Both the position numbers and the translations under genes were made by a program. The notes beneath the pieces are model-generated. The model had not been told where the DNA came from. It saw only the letters and a program-made list of their open reading frames with translations, and ran no database searches. From DASXRA01 sp963737425 (GTDB taxonomy: Bacteria > Actinomycetota > Actinomycetes > Mycobacteriales > Jatrophihabitantaceae), in assembly GCA_963737425.1 (NCBI GenBank), contig CAVTSX010000003.1:186001-250000 (forward strand): DNA of 64,000 nucleotides, written 5' to 3'. Below are positions 38,239-47,182 of the stretch, piece after piece. Each line of letters opens with the position of its first letter. The stretch's first letter is position 1.

Positions 38239-39723
38239 TCAGCTCACGCCGAGCCGCTCCAGCAGCAGGGTCTTGACCGTGGCGGCATCTGCCTGACCGC
38301 GCGTCGCCTTCATCACCGCGCCGACCAGCGGGCCGACCGCTGCCACCTTGCCGCCGCGGACCTTCTCGGCGACGTCCGGGTTGGCCGCGATCGCGTCGTC
38401 GGCCGCCGCTCCTAGCGCATCGGTGTCGGAGACGACCTGCAGCCCGCGCTCGGCAACGATGGCGTCGACGTCCGACCCCGTCTCGAGCACGCCGTCGACG
38501 ACCTGCCGGGCAAGTGCCGAGGAGAGCTTGCCCTCTGCGACCAGGGCAATGACCCGGGCGACCTGGGCGGGTGTAATGCCGAGCTCGCCCGCCTCGGTGT
38601 CGCGCTCGTTGGCGCGCTGGGCGAGGTAGCCGAGCCACCAGTTACGTGCCTCGCCGACCGGGGCACCGGCATCGACGGTGGCGCCGACCAGATCGACCAC
38701 ACCCGCGTTGGCCATCTGGCGCATGTCGTCGGCCGAGACGCCGAGCTGCTCGCTGAGGCGGGCCCGCCGCGCCGCCGGCAACTCGGGCAACGATGCCCTG
38801 ATCTGCTCGACCCATTGCGCGTCCGGCGCGAGCGGCACGAGGTCAGGCTCGGGGAAGTACCGGTAGTCGGTGGCCTCCTCCTTGCTGCGGCCGGGCCGGG
38901 TGTCGCCGGTCGTCTCGGAGAAGTGGCGGGTCTCCTGCAGCACCTTCTCGCCGGCGTCGAGCACGCCGGCCTGGCGGACCATCTCCGACCGAACCGCCCG
39001 CTCGACGCTGCGCAGCGAGTTCACGTTCTTCGTCTCTGTGCGGGTGCCCCAATCCTCGCCCGGGCGGTTGAGTGAGGTGTTGACGTCGCACCGCAGCGAC
39101 CCCTGCTCCATCCGGACGTCGCTGACGCCGAGCGTGCGCAGCAGGTCGCGCAGTTCGGTGACGTACACGCGCGCCACCTCTGGGGCCAGCGCGCCGGTTC
39201 CCGGCACCGGCTTGGTCACGATCTCGACGAGCGGGATACCTGCGCGGTTGAAGTCGACCAGCGAGTACTCGGCGCCGTGAATACGCCCGGACGTCCCTAT
39301 GTGGGTGTTCTTGCCGGTGTCTTCCTCGAGATGGACGCGCTCGATGCCGATGCGCACGCTGCGCCCGTCGACCTCAACGTCCAGATAGCCGTCGACACAC
39401 AGCGGCTCGTCGTACTGCGAGATCTGGAAGTTCTTCGGCATGTCGGGGTAGAAGTAGTTCTTGCGCGCGAACCGGCACCACGCCGCGATCGAGCAGTGCA
39501 GCGCCAGGCCGATCTTGATGGTCGACTCGATGGCGGCCGCATTGGCCACCGGCAGCGCTCCGGGAAGGCCCAGGCACACCGGGCAGGTATGGGTGTTCGG
39601 CGGGGCGCCGAACTCGGTCGAGCAGCCGCAGAACATCTTCGAGGCGGTGTCGAGTTCGACGTGGGTCTCCAGGCCGATCACCGGCTCGTAGCGGGTCACG
39701 AGGTCGTCGTAGGTGAGGCTCAT
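38239..39723 (-). CDS. gatB: Asp-tRNA(Asn)/Glu-tRNA(Gln) amidotransferase subunit B
   Basis: A 494-residue protein starting MSLTYDDLVTRYEPVIGLETHVELDTASKMFCGCS; the longer frame reaching 40101 is a misread of gatA. Cys pairs in CGCS and CPVCLGLPG form the zinc site. The catalytic cradle has NFQISQYDEPLCVDGYLD, HLEEDTGKN and DFNRAGIPLVEIVT. The YqeY-like C-terminal domain, which grips tRNA, ends LVGAVMKATRGQADAATVKTLLLERLG. It activates Glu on Glu-tRNA(Gln) with ATP and receives ammonia from GatA. A TGGGAG ribosome-binding site lies upstream inside the micro-ORF whose stop overlaps this start. Confidence 0.97.
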   Translation of the reverse strand: MSLTYDDLVTRYEPVIGLETHVELDTASKMFCGCSTEFGAPPNTHTCPVCLGLPGALPVANAAAIESTIKIGLALHCSIAAWCRFARKNYFYPDMPKNFQISQYDEPLCVDGYLDVEVDGRSVRIGIERVHLEEDTGKNTHIGTSGRIHGAEYSLVDFNRAGIPLVEIVTKPVPGTGALAPEVARVYVTELRDLLRTLGVSDVRMEQGSLRCDVNTSLNRPGEDWGTRTETKNVNSLRSVERAVRSEMVRQAGVLDAGEKVLQETRHFSETTGDTRPGRSKEEATDYRYFPEPDLVPLAPDAQWVEQIRASLPELPAARRARLSEQLGVSADDMRQMANAGVVDLVGATVDAGAPVGEARNWWLGYLAQRANERDTEAGELGITPAQVARVIALVAEGKLSSALARQVVDGVLETGSDVDAIVAERGLQVVSDTDALGAAADDAIAANPDVAEKVRGGKVAAVGPLVGAVMKATRGQADAATVKTLLLERLGVS

Positions 39724-39785
39724 GCGCAGAACTCCCAGCCGACGTTCATGATCGCGGTATTGATCAACGCAGGGGCGACGATCAT
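39720..39785 (-). CDS. 21-residue micro-ORF coupled between gatA and gatB
   Basis: The ATG overlaps the gatA stop (ATGA) and its TGA overlaps the gatB ATG (ATGA). It encodes MIVAPALINTAIMNVGWEFCA, mostly hydrophobic. The gatB ribosome-binding site lies within it. This exact fit at both ends suggests that ribosomes leaving gatA translate this short frame and are delivered to gatB. Whether the peptide has a function is unknown; it could simply be a coupling device. Confidence 0.55.
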   Translation of the reverse strand: MIVAPALINTAIMNVGWEFCA

Positions 39786-41281
39786 GCGGGCACTCCGTTC
39801 GCGTGGGCGAGCAACGGTCCGTTCGCCGCGACGTAGGCCGCCTCGAACGCCGCACCCACCCGGTAACAGCGATCGTCGGCGAGCGCGGGCGCCATGATCT
39901 GCAGGCCGACCGGCAATTGCTCGGACAGGCCGCACGGCACCGAGATGGCCGGCGTGCCGGACAGGGACGCGGGCAATGTGCACAGGTCGTTGACGTACAT
40001 CGCCATCGGATCGCCGATGCGCTCACCGATGCCGAACGCGACGAACGGCGATGACGGCGACACGAGGACGTCCGCCTGCTCGAACGCCGCATTGAAGTCA
40101 CTCGAGATCAGCGTGCGGACCTTCTGCGCCTGCCCGTAGTAGGCGTCGTAGTAGCCAGATGACAGCGCGTACGTGCCGATCATGATGCGCCGCTTCACCT
40201 CGGCGCCGAATCCGGCCTCGCGGGTCAGCGACATGACGTCCTCCAGGGCGTTCGCACCGTTGTCACCGACCCGCAACCCGTAGCGCACCGAGTCGTATCG
40301 AGCCAGGTTGGACGAACACTCGCTGGGCGCGATCAGGTAGTAGGCCGGCAGCGCGTACTGGAAGTGCGGGCAACTCACCTCGACGACAGTGGCGCCGAGG
40401 CCGCGCAGCGTCTCGACGGCATCGTCGAACGCGCTCAGCACACCGGACTGGTAGCCCTCGCCACCGAGTTCGCGCACGATGCCGACGCGCACGCCGGCGA
40501 GGTCGGCACGGGCGCCCTCGCGGGCGGCTGCGACCACCGGCGGGACGGGTTGGGCGATCGACGTCGAGTCGCATACGTCGTGCCCGGCGATCACCTCGTG
40601 CAGCAGCGCTGCGTCGAGCACCGTGCGCCCGAGCGGGCCGGCCTGGTCGAGCGAGGACGAGAACGCGATGAGCCCGTAGCGCGAAACGCCGCCGTAGGTG
40701 GGCTTGTGCCCGACAATGCCGGTGACAGCGGCGGGCTGGCGAATCGATCCGCCGGTGTCGGTGCCGATCGCAAGTGGCGCCTCGTAGGCGGCCACCGCGG
40801 CGCTCGAACCGCCCGAGGAGCCGCCGGGGATTCTCGCGAGGTCCCACGGGTTGTGCGAAGGTCCGTAGGCGGAGTTCTCGGTCGAGGACCCCATTGCGAA
40901 CTCGTCCATGTTGGTCTTGCCGAGCACGACGATGCCGGCGGCCTTTATCCGACTGCTGATCGTGGCGTCATAGGGCGGTATCCAGCCCTGGAGAATCTTC
41001 GAACCCGATGTGGTCGGCACGCCCTTGGTCACCACCACGTCCTTCATGGCAAGCGGCACACCGGCGAGCGGCGACAGCGCCTCGCCCGCCGCGCGCCGGG
41101 CGTCGACGGCGCTCGCCGCCGCAAGCGCGCCATCGGCGTCGATGTGGAGAAATGCGTGCACGCTGTCGTCGACGGCGCTGATGCGGTCGAGGTGCGCCTG
41201 GGTCACCTCCACGGCCGATGCCTCGCCCGAGGCGATGGTCGCGGCGAGTTCGGCGGCGGACTGCTTGATCAACTCGGACAT
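39782..41281 (-). CDS. gatA: Asp-tRNA(Asn)/Glu-tRNA(Gln) amidotransferase subunit A
   Basis: A 499-residue amidase. The Ser-cisSer-Lys triad is K80 (GVPLAMKDV), S155 (IPGGSSGGSSAA) and S179 (GTDTGGSIRQPA), the spacing of known GatA proteins. It releases ammonia from glutamine and passes it to GatB. I chose the ATG at 41281, one base beyond the gatC stop; the frame upstream overlaps gatC. The order gatC-gatA-gatB on one strand is a single operon. Confidence 0.97.
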   Translation of the reverse strand: MSELIKQSAAELAATIASGEASAVEVTQAHLDRISAVDDSVHAFLHIDADGALAAASAVDARRAAGEALSPLAGVPLAMKDVVVTKGVPTTSGSKILQGWIPPYDATISSRIKAAGIVVLGKTNMDEFAMGSSTENSAYGPSHNPWDLARIPGGSSGGSSAAVAAYEAPLAIGTDTGGSIRQPAAVTGIVGHKPTYGGVSRYGLIAFSSSLDQAGPLGRTVLDAALLHEVIAGHDVCDSTSIAQPVPPVVAAAREGARADLAGVRVGIVRELGGEGYQSGVLSAFDDAVETLRGLGATVVEVSCPHFQYALPAYYLIAPSECSSNLARYDSVRYGLRVGDNGANALEDVMSLTREAGFGAEVKRRIMIGTYALSSGYYDAYYGQAQKVRTLISSDFNAAFEQADVLVSPSSPFVAFGIGERIGDPMAMYVNDLCTLPASLSGTPAISVPCGLSEQLPVGLQIMAPALADDRCYRVGAAFEAAYVAANGPLLAHANGVPA

Positions 41282-41282
41282 G

Positions 41283-41597
41283 TCACGCCTCGTCGGTAAG
41301 GATCTGCGGCACACGGAACTTGTCGTCCTCGACGTCCGGCGCACCGGCCAGCACGTCGGCACGGGGCAGGGACGGCCTGACCTGATCCGGGCGCAGCACG
41401 TTGGTCATCGGCACCGCGTGTGAGGTCGGCGGGATGTCGGCCGCCGCCACCTCGCTCACCCGGGCCACCGCGCCGAGGATCACGTCCAACTGGCCGGCGA
41501 AGACGTCGAGTTCGTCGTCAGTGACCGCAAGGCGGGCCAAACGGGCCAGGTGAGCCACTTCGGCTCGGCTGATGTTCGTCGAGGATTCGGCAGGCAC
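41283..41597 (-). CDS. gatC: Asp-tRNA(Asn)/Glu-tRNA(Gln) amidotransferase subunit C
   Basis: About 104 residues from the GTG at 41597. ISRAEVAHLARLARLAVTDDELDVFAGQLDVILGAVARVSEVAAADIPPTSH is the standard GatC helix pair, and LRPDQVRPSLPRADVLAGAPDVEDDKFRVPQIL is the extended belt that wraps GatA and GatB. A TAGACT -10 box ends 8 bases before the GTG, which suits a leaderless start of the gat operon. It is divergent from the ACT-domain gene, as in other actinobacteria. Confidence 0.93.
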   Translation of the reverse strand: MPAESSTNISRAEVAHLARLARLAVTDDELDVFAGQLDVILGAVARVSEVAAADIPPTSHAVPMTNVLRPDQVRPSLPRADVLAGAPDVEDDKFRVPQILTDEA

Positions 41598-41717
41598 GAT
41601 GCCGGAGTCTACGAGGCCGCAGCCGGCGAGGTCGCGCGGATTCAGCCCGGCCGAGATCGGACGGTTTCGAATCCGTCGCTTAACGTTGTCGACATTCAAC
41701 TGCGAGAGGGTGGAAAC

Positions 41718-42377
41718 GTGTCTCACCTGCTGCGCCTCGTGCTGCCGGACCGGCCAGGGGCCCTGGGCGCGGTCGCGTCGGCCCTGGGCGCCGCGGGTGC
41801 CGACATCCTCTCGGTCGACGTCATCGAACGCTCCCAGGGCTACGCCGTCGACGACCTCGTGCTCGAACTTCCCGTCGACAAGCTCGCCGACTCGCTGATC
41901 ACCGCCGCGAACTCGGTGCGTGGCGTTCGGGTCGAATCGATCCGGCCCTACGCGGGCACGATGGATCCGCATCGGGAACTGGAGATGCTCGACCGGCTCG
42001 CGACACAACCCGAGAGCTCCCTGCAGGTTCTCGCCGACGGCGTGACCCGCATCTTTCGGGCCGGCTGGTCGATCGTGCTCGACGAGCCGCGGGGCGAGTC
42101 GGCCGACGTCGTCGTCACCAGCGCCGCGGCACCGGAACTGCGCTCGCTGGCCGTGCCGTGGTGGCCGCCTCGCCCGGCCCGGCTGCTCGATGCAGCACAG
42201 CCGTGGGCTCCGCGCGACTGGGCCGGAGTCGGAACCGAACTCGCCGTGGCGCCGCTGGGCGCGGCGGCGCTGCTCGTCGGCCGCCCGGCGTTGCGGTGGC
42301 TGCCCGCCGAACTCGTACGGCTGACCCACCTCGCCGCGATCGCAGCCAGCGTGACCTCCGCGGCCACCACCGCCTGA
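41718..42377 (+). CDS. ACT-domain regulatory protein with GAF-like C-terminus
   Basis: A 219-residue protein starting GTG after GAGAGGGTGGAAAC. The ACT domain is SHLLRLVLPDRPGALGAVASALGAAGADILSVDVIERSQGYAVDDLVLELP (1-55). Residues about 80-215 form a second domain (LQVLADGVTRIFRAGWSIVLDE, ELAVAPLGAAALLVGRPALRW) that resembles a GAF fold. Such proteins bind amino acids, but the output is unknown. It is divergent from gatC and corresponds in position to the ACT gene Rv3013 of M. tuberculosis, also near gatCAB and ligA. Confidence 0.88.
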   Translation: MSHLLRLVLPDRPGALGAVASALGAAGADILSVDVIERSQGYAVDDLVLELPVDKLADSLITAANSVRGVRVESIRPYAGTMDPHRELEMLDRLATQPESSLQVLADGVTRIFRAGWSIVLDEPRGESADVVVTSAAAPELRSLAVPWWPPRPARLLDAAQPWAPRDWAGVGTELAVAPLGAAALLVGRPALRWLPAELVRLTHLAAIAASVTSAATTA

Positions 42378-42386
42378 TCGACGCGG

Positions 42387-44327
42387 TCAGCGGCGCACCG
42401 CGGCGGTGATGGCCGCCGCGTACGCGGCTGCGCCCGCCGGGCGCAGGTGCAGGCCGTCCTCGTAGAACCATCCCTCCTGGCCGCCGGACAGGCCGTACCA
42501 GTCGACCAGGACGACATTGCCGAACTTGCCGACCACGTGCCGGAGCAGGTTGTTGTTCGGGTCCTGCCAGTCGCGAGGAACGCGGTCGGTGAGGATTACC
42601 ACGCGAGCGCGGTCGGAAAGCTCGCGCAACGTGCTCGACAGGTCGTCCGGCGAGATGATCCCGTTGTTGCCGGTCTGGATGACCACGACCGGGCTCAGCT
42701 TGCCGGCCGCCCGTTCGCTGTCGACGTCGTTGAACAGGTCGCGGGCCTGACGTCCCTCCGTGGCTGAGACGACGGCTCCGGGAAGGCTCGCCCAGATGTC
42801 GTTCTCGGCGCCGAGCATCACCGAGTCGCCGAACGCGCTGACGTGGATCGCGGGTGGGTTGGACGGGCGTGGTCGTGGCGTCGTGTCGGCACGGGCCGTG
42901 GGCGTAAGGGCCCTGACGGCCGGGCGGGCATGCCCGTGCGGCGGGCCGTGGCTGGGCGTCTGCGCCGTCTGCGCCGTCTGTGCCGTCTGGGAGGTCTGGG
43001 CCGTGTGCGGCCCTGTCGGCAGGGACGGCACGACGGCCGAGGCCAGCGCCGGGTGCGGGCCTTGAAACGCGAGCACGGAGATCAGCGATCCGGCCACGAC
43101 GAACACCCCGGCGACGAGGGCCGGCGCAGCACGGGTTCGAGCCTTCACCGAAAGACGTTCCCAGCCAAATGCTCGGGGCAGCGCGCCCAGCCCTCCGGCG
43201 CGGATCGGACGCTCGATGAACCGGTAGCTGGCCTCGGCCAGCGCGAGCGTGATGGCGGCCCGCAGCGCGAACAGCGCGAAACCCGACAGGCGCAGGTCGA
43301 CGTCCGGACGGGTCACGACCGCCACCGGCCAGTGCCAGAGGTAGATCGAGTACGACCGGGCGCCGAGCCAGCGCAATGGCGCCACCTCCAGCGCCCGCCC
43401 GACGAGGCTGCCTCGTCGCGGCGCGGCGGCCACGACGACGACGCACAGCGCGCTGACGCCGAGGAAGCCGCCGCGGTAGAGGCCGGGCGCGAACTCGTCG
43501 ACCCCGGTGACGATGCGGACCAATACGGCCAGGGCAGCGATCGCCACCAGATCGGACAGGAACGCCCCCCGCAGCAGGAACCGGCGCCGGGCCACCGGCA
43601 GCGCGCCGCGCTGGGCCAGCGCGCCCGCGCACGCTCCCAGTAGCAGGCCCATCATGTGTGTGTCCGTGCCGAAGTAGACGCGACCGGAGTCCGCGCCGTA
43701 GGGAACATCGGAGCGGATCGCGATGACGGCCATCGCGATCGTCGAGGCGAGGGCGAGCACCAGCGAGGCGAACGCGACCCGGTAGAGCCTCCCCGACGCG
43801 AGAACGACCCGATCGCCGCTGTCGCGCTTGCGACGAGTCAGGCCGGTCAACACCGCCCCGGTGAGCAGCACGAGCACGAGCGGCCACAAAAGGTAGAACT
43901 GCTCCTCGATCGCGAGGGACCACAGGTGCTGCAGCATGGGCGGACGCCCGGACGCCACGAAGTAGGACTGGTGGTCGCCGATGAGCCACCAGTTCGTGAC
44001 GTAGAACGTGCTGGCGAGCAGCCCGCCGCGCATCGTGGCGAGCTCGTCGCGCCAGACGAGTGCACTGGTCGTAGCCGTGACGATGATCAGCACGACCACG
44101 GCGGGAAGCAGCCTGCGCACACGACGGCGGTAGAAATCACGCACCGAGATCTGGCCGGTGCGGTCGACCTCGGCCAGCAGCAACCGGGTGATCAGGTAGC
44201 CGCTGATGACGAAGAACAGGTCAACGCCCAGGAATCCGCCGGGCAATGCGGTGGGCGCGAAGTGGAAGACGACGACAGCCGTCACTGCAATGGCTCGCAG
44301 TCCCTCAAGACCCGCGAGCCAACTCAT
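42387..44327 (-). CDS. OafA-type acyltransferase with C-terminal SGNH domain
   Basis: About 646 residues from the ATG at 44327; an ATG at 44381 would add 18 residues, and neither has a strong ribosome-binding site. The first 390 residues hold about ten transmembrane helices with LEGLRAIAVTAVVVFHF, FLGVDLFFVISGYLITRLLL, HLWSLAIEEQFYLLWPL and SYSIYLWHWPV, typical of acyltransferase family 3. A linker with five A/S-Q-T units follows. The last 180 residues are an SGNH domain (SAFGDSVMLGAENDI, VVIQTGNNG, DGLHLRPAGAAAYA). It should O-acetylate a cell-envelope polymer or lipid. Confidence 0.9.
   Translation of the reverse strand: MSWLAGLEGLRAIAVTAVVVFHFAPTALPGGFLGVDLFFVISGYLITRLLLAEVDRTGQISVRDFYRRRVRRLLPAVVVLIIVTATTSALVWRDELATMRGGLLASTFYVTNWWLIGDHQSYFVASGRPPMLQHLWSLAIEEQFYLLWPLVLVLLTGAVLTGLTRRKRDSGDRVVLASGRLYRVAFASLVLALASTIAMAVIAIRSDVPYGADSGRVYFGTDTHMMGLLLGACAGALAQRGALPVARRRFLLRGAFLSDLVAIAALAVLVRIVTGVDEFAPGLYRGGFLGVSALCVVVVAAAPRRGSLVGRALEVAPLRWLGARSYSIYLWHWPVAVVTRPDVDLRLSGFALFALRAAITLALAEASYRFIERPIRAGGLGALPRAFGWERLSVKARTRAAPALVAGVFVVAGSLISVLAFQGPHPALASAVVPSLPTGPHTAQTSQTAQTAQTAQTPSHGPPHGHARPAVRALTPTARADTTPRPRPSNPPAIHVSAFGDSVMLGAENDIWASLPGAVVSATEGRQARDLFNDVDSERAAGKLSPVVVIQTGNNGIISPDDLSSTLRELSDRARVVILTDRVPRDWQDPNNNLLRHVVGKFGNVVLVDWYGLSGGQEGWFYEDGLHLRPAGAAAYAAAITAAVRR
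42958..43005. repeat. In-frame 9-bp repeat in the acyltransferase linker
   Basis: Five 9-bp units of the type GTCTGCGCC, in frame, encode (A/S)QT repeats in the linker between the membrane and SGNH domains. Units one to four are nearly identical and the fifth has diverged. Unit number can change without a frameshift, which would vary linker length. Confidence 0.8.
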
Positions 44328-44469
44328 CGAGCGCCCCCGGGCGATGGTGGACGTACGCACTACCTCAACTCGATATGACATCTCGGCACAACCGGCTGGA
44401 GCATCTTCGCAGGCGTGCGCACGTGACCGACAGCGGCGCGCCATTCACCGTCTGGAAATATTGCAGCCT

Positions 44470-44985
44470 GTGGCAGTCATTCGACCGCGATGCCCGGCTG
44501 ATCTGCCGGCCTGTGTAGCGGCGCTTGCCGAGGTTCACGACGCTGACGGCTACCCCGCGCGATGGCCTGCCGATCCCGCCGGATGGCTCGACGTCGACAA
44601 CACCTTGAGCGCCTATGTCGCGTGCGAGCGTCAAGACGTCGTCGGGCACCTGGCACTCGTGACGGCGACTCGCGGCCCCGGCTCGCTGCCTGCACCGGTC
44701 GCTGCGATCGGCGTCGCGCCACAGCATCTCGCGATGGTCGCAAGGCTGTTCGTCACCCCCGCGGCGCGAGGCCGGGGCGTGGCGAGCGCGCTGCTGGCCA
44801 CGGCACGCGAGGAAGCGAGCTCGCGCGGGCTGGCGCCGATGCTCGACGTCGTCGAGAGCGGCCGGACTGCGATACGGCTCTACGAGCGCCTCGGCTGGCA
44901 ACAGCTGGGCAGTGAACCGGCCGGATGGACGCTGCCCGACGGGCAACGGCCGATCGTGCACTACTACCTGGCGCCGCCCGCGTGA
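44470..44985 (+). CDS. GNAT-family N-acetyltransferase
   Basis: A 171-residue protein starting GTG, 7 bases after AATATT. The GNAT core is VARLFVTPAARGRGVASALLATAREEASSRGLAPMLDVVESGRTAIRLYERLGWQQLG, with the acetyl-CoA pyrophosphate loop R-G-R-G-V-A at about residues 104-109. VIRPRCPADLPACVAALAEVH is the typical first strand and helix. The acceptor is unknown. It is divergent from the acyltransferase gene and ends one base before the convergent ligA stop. Confidence 0.88.
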   Translation: MAVIRPRCPADLPACVAALAEVHDADGYPARWPADPAGWLDVDNTLSAYVACERQDVVGHLALVTATRGPGSLPAPVAAIGVAPQHLAMVARLFVTPAARGRGVASALLATAREEASSRGLAPMLDVVESGRTAIRLYERLGWQQLGSEPAGWTLPDGQRPIVHYYLAPPA

Positions 44986-47121
44986 CTACTCGGCCGGCCG
45001 AGCCGCACCGCGCGCGGCGTCGGGGCCCTTGTCGAGCAGGATCTGGAAGCCGGCCTCGTCGAGAATCGGCACTCCGAGTTGGGCCGCTTTGTCGAACTTG
45101 CTGCCCGGAGAGTCCCCCGCGACGACGAACGCGGTCTTCTTCGACACCGAACTCGACGCCTTGCCGCCCTGCGCGGTGATGGCCTCGGTGGCCGAGTCGC
45201 GGGAGAACGCGACGAGTGATCCGGTCACGACGATGCTCAGGCCTTCGAGCGGGCGCGGGCCGTCGTCTGCGCTCTCGTCGGCGAGGGATACGCCCGCGGC
45301 CCGCCATTTCTCGACGATGGCGCGGTGCCACTCGACGGTGAACCACTCGCGCACCGCGTCTGCGATCGTCGGCCCGACGCCGTCGGCAGCGGCCAGTTCC
45401 TCGGCCGACGCCGCGGCGATGCGTTCGATCGAGCGGAACTCGCGCGCCAGCGCCTGCGCCGCGGTGGGCCCGACGTGCCGGATCGACAGGCCGACCAGCG
45501 CCCTCCACAGTGGACGGTGCTTGGCCGTGTCGAGATTGTCGAGCAGCCGCTGGCCGTTGGCCGACAGGACGCGCCCCTCGTGCACGTCCTCGGGCGGGTC
45601 GGCCTTCTTGGCCGCTCGGGTGAACAGCTCGACGGTGCGCAGCGTGGCGGCGTCGAGGGAGAAGATGTCGCCTTCGTCCTGCACGACCCCCGCGTCGAGC
45701 AGCGCGATCGCCGCCTCGTAGCCGAGCACCTCGATGTCGAACGCGCCGCGGCCGGCGACGTGGAATATCCGTTCGCGCAACTGCGCCGGGCAGGAGCGGG
45801 TGTTCGGGCAGCGGATGTCGGCATCGCCCTCCTTCTCCGGGCCCAGCGTCGTGCCGCATTCGGGGCATTCGGTGGGCATCACGAACGCCCGCTCGGTGCC
45901 GTCGCGCAGCGCCACGACCGGCCCAACGATCTCGGGGATGACATCGCCCGCCTTGCGCAGCACGACGGTGTCGCCGATCAGCACGCCCTTGCGCTCGACC
46001 TCGCTCTGGTTGTGCAGGGTGGCCATCTCGACCGTCGAGCCGGACACCCGAATCGGCTCCATGACGCCGAACGGGGTGACCCGTCCGGTACGCCCGACAT
46101 TGACGCGGATGTCGAGCAGCTTGGTGTTGACCTCCTCCGGCGGGTACTTGAACGCGATGGCCCAGCGCGGCGCGCGACTGGTGGAGCCCAGCCGCCGCTG
46201 CAGCGCGACGTCGTCGACCTTGACCACGACGCCGTCGATCTCGTGCTCGACGGAGTGGCGGTGCTCGCCGTAGTTGTCAATGAATGCCTGCACCTCGCCC
46301 AGATCCGGCACGACCTTGGCGCGCGCCGACGTGGGCAGCCCCCACCCCCGCAGCGCCTCGTACCACTGCGACTGCGCGGTGACCTTCGGCCCGCCGTCAA
46401 CGCGGCCCACCCCGTGCACCACCATGCGCAGCGGCCGCGACGCGCTCACCCGCGGATCCTTCTGCCGAAGCGAGCCCGCCGCGGCATTGCGCGGATTGGC
46501 GAACGGCGCCTTGCCGGCCGCCACGAGTGACTCGTTGAGCCCCTCGAAGTCGGCCACCGGGAAGAACACCTCGCCGCGCACCTCCAGCACCCGCGGCACG
46601 CCGTCGCCCTTGAGCCGCGACGGCACGCCGTCGATGGTGCGGATATTCGGGGTGACGTCCTCACCGGTACGCCCGTCGCCGCGAGTCGCCCCGCGCACCA
46701 GCCGCCCGCCCTCGTACACCAGGTTGACCGCCAGCCCGTCGACCTTCAGCTCGCACAGGTAGGCCGGAACAACGCCGGCGTCACGCTCGACCCGATGCGC
46801 CCACGCGGTGAGCTCCTCAGCGGAGAACGCGTTGTCGAGACTGAGCATCCGCTCCAGATGATCGACCGGCGTGAACAGCGTCGAATAGGTTCCCGCGACC
46901 CGCTGAGTCGGCGACGACGGCGTGCGAAGCTCCGGGTACTCCCCCTCCAGCGCCTGCAGGCGCTTCATCAGCGCGTCGTACTCGGCATCGCTCGCCGTCG
47001 GGGCGTCGAGGATGTAGTAGCGGTAGCTGTGCTCGTCCAGCTCCTGCGAGATACGCGAATGCTCCTCGCGCGCTTGCACAGGAGGGCCGGCCGGGTGCGG
47101 CGCAGGCGTCGACTCCGTCAT
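44986..47121 (-). CDS. ligA: NAD-dependent DNA ligase
   Basis: A 711-residue ligase with all LigA parts: Ia domain with SYRYYILDAPTASDAEYDALM for NMN binding, the adenylated Lys K126 in CELKVDGLAVNLVYE, GEVFFPVADF, the OB fold GRTGRVTPFGVMEPI, a four-Cys zinc finger (CPECG and CPNTRSCPAQ), helix-hairpin-helix repeats (VGPTAAQALA, GVGPTIADAV) and a C-terminal BRCT domain (LEGLSIVVTGSL). It seals nicks in replication and repair. I chose the ATG at 47121; TAACGT ends 8 bases before it, so the transcript may be leaderless. Confidence 0.97.
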   Translation of the reverse strand: MTESTPAPHPAGPPVQAREEHSRISQELDEHSYRYYILDAPTASDAEYDALMKRLQALEGEYPELRTPSSPTQRVAGTYSTLFTPVDHLERMLSLDNAFSAEELTAWAHRVERDAGVVPAYLCELKVDGLAVNLVYEGGRLVRGATRGDGRTGEDVTPNIRTIDGVPSRLKGDGVPRVLEVRGEVFFPVADFEGLNESLVAAGKAPFANPRNAAAGSLRQKDPRVSASRPLRMVVHGVGRVDGGPKVTAQSQWYEALRGWGLPTSARAKVVPDLGEVQAFIDNYGEHRHSVEHEIDGVVVKVDDVALQRRLGSTSRAPRWAIAFKYPPEEVNTKLLDIRVNVGRTGRVTPFGVMEPIRVSGSTVEMATLHNQSEVERKGVLIGDTVVLRKAGDVIPEIVGPVVALRDGTERAFVMPTECPECGTTLGPEKEGDADIRCPNTRSCPAQLRERIFHVAGRGAFDIEVLGYEAAIALLDAGVVQDEGDIFSLDAATLRTVELFTRAAKKADPPEDVHEGRVLSANGQRLLDNLDTAKHRPLWRALVGLSIRHVGPTAAQALAREFRSIERIAAASAEELAAADGVGPTIADAVREWFTVEWHRAIVEKWRAAGVSLADESADDGPRPLEGLSIVVTGSLVAFSRDSATEAITAQGGKASSSVSKKTAFVVAGDSPGSKFDKAAQLGVPILDEAGFQILLDKGPDAARGAARPAE

Positions 47122-47182
47122 GAGAGCTGACGTTACCGACACGCACCGACACTCCCGCATACTCCGGATGGCGGGAGAGGCC

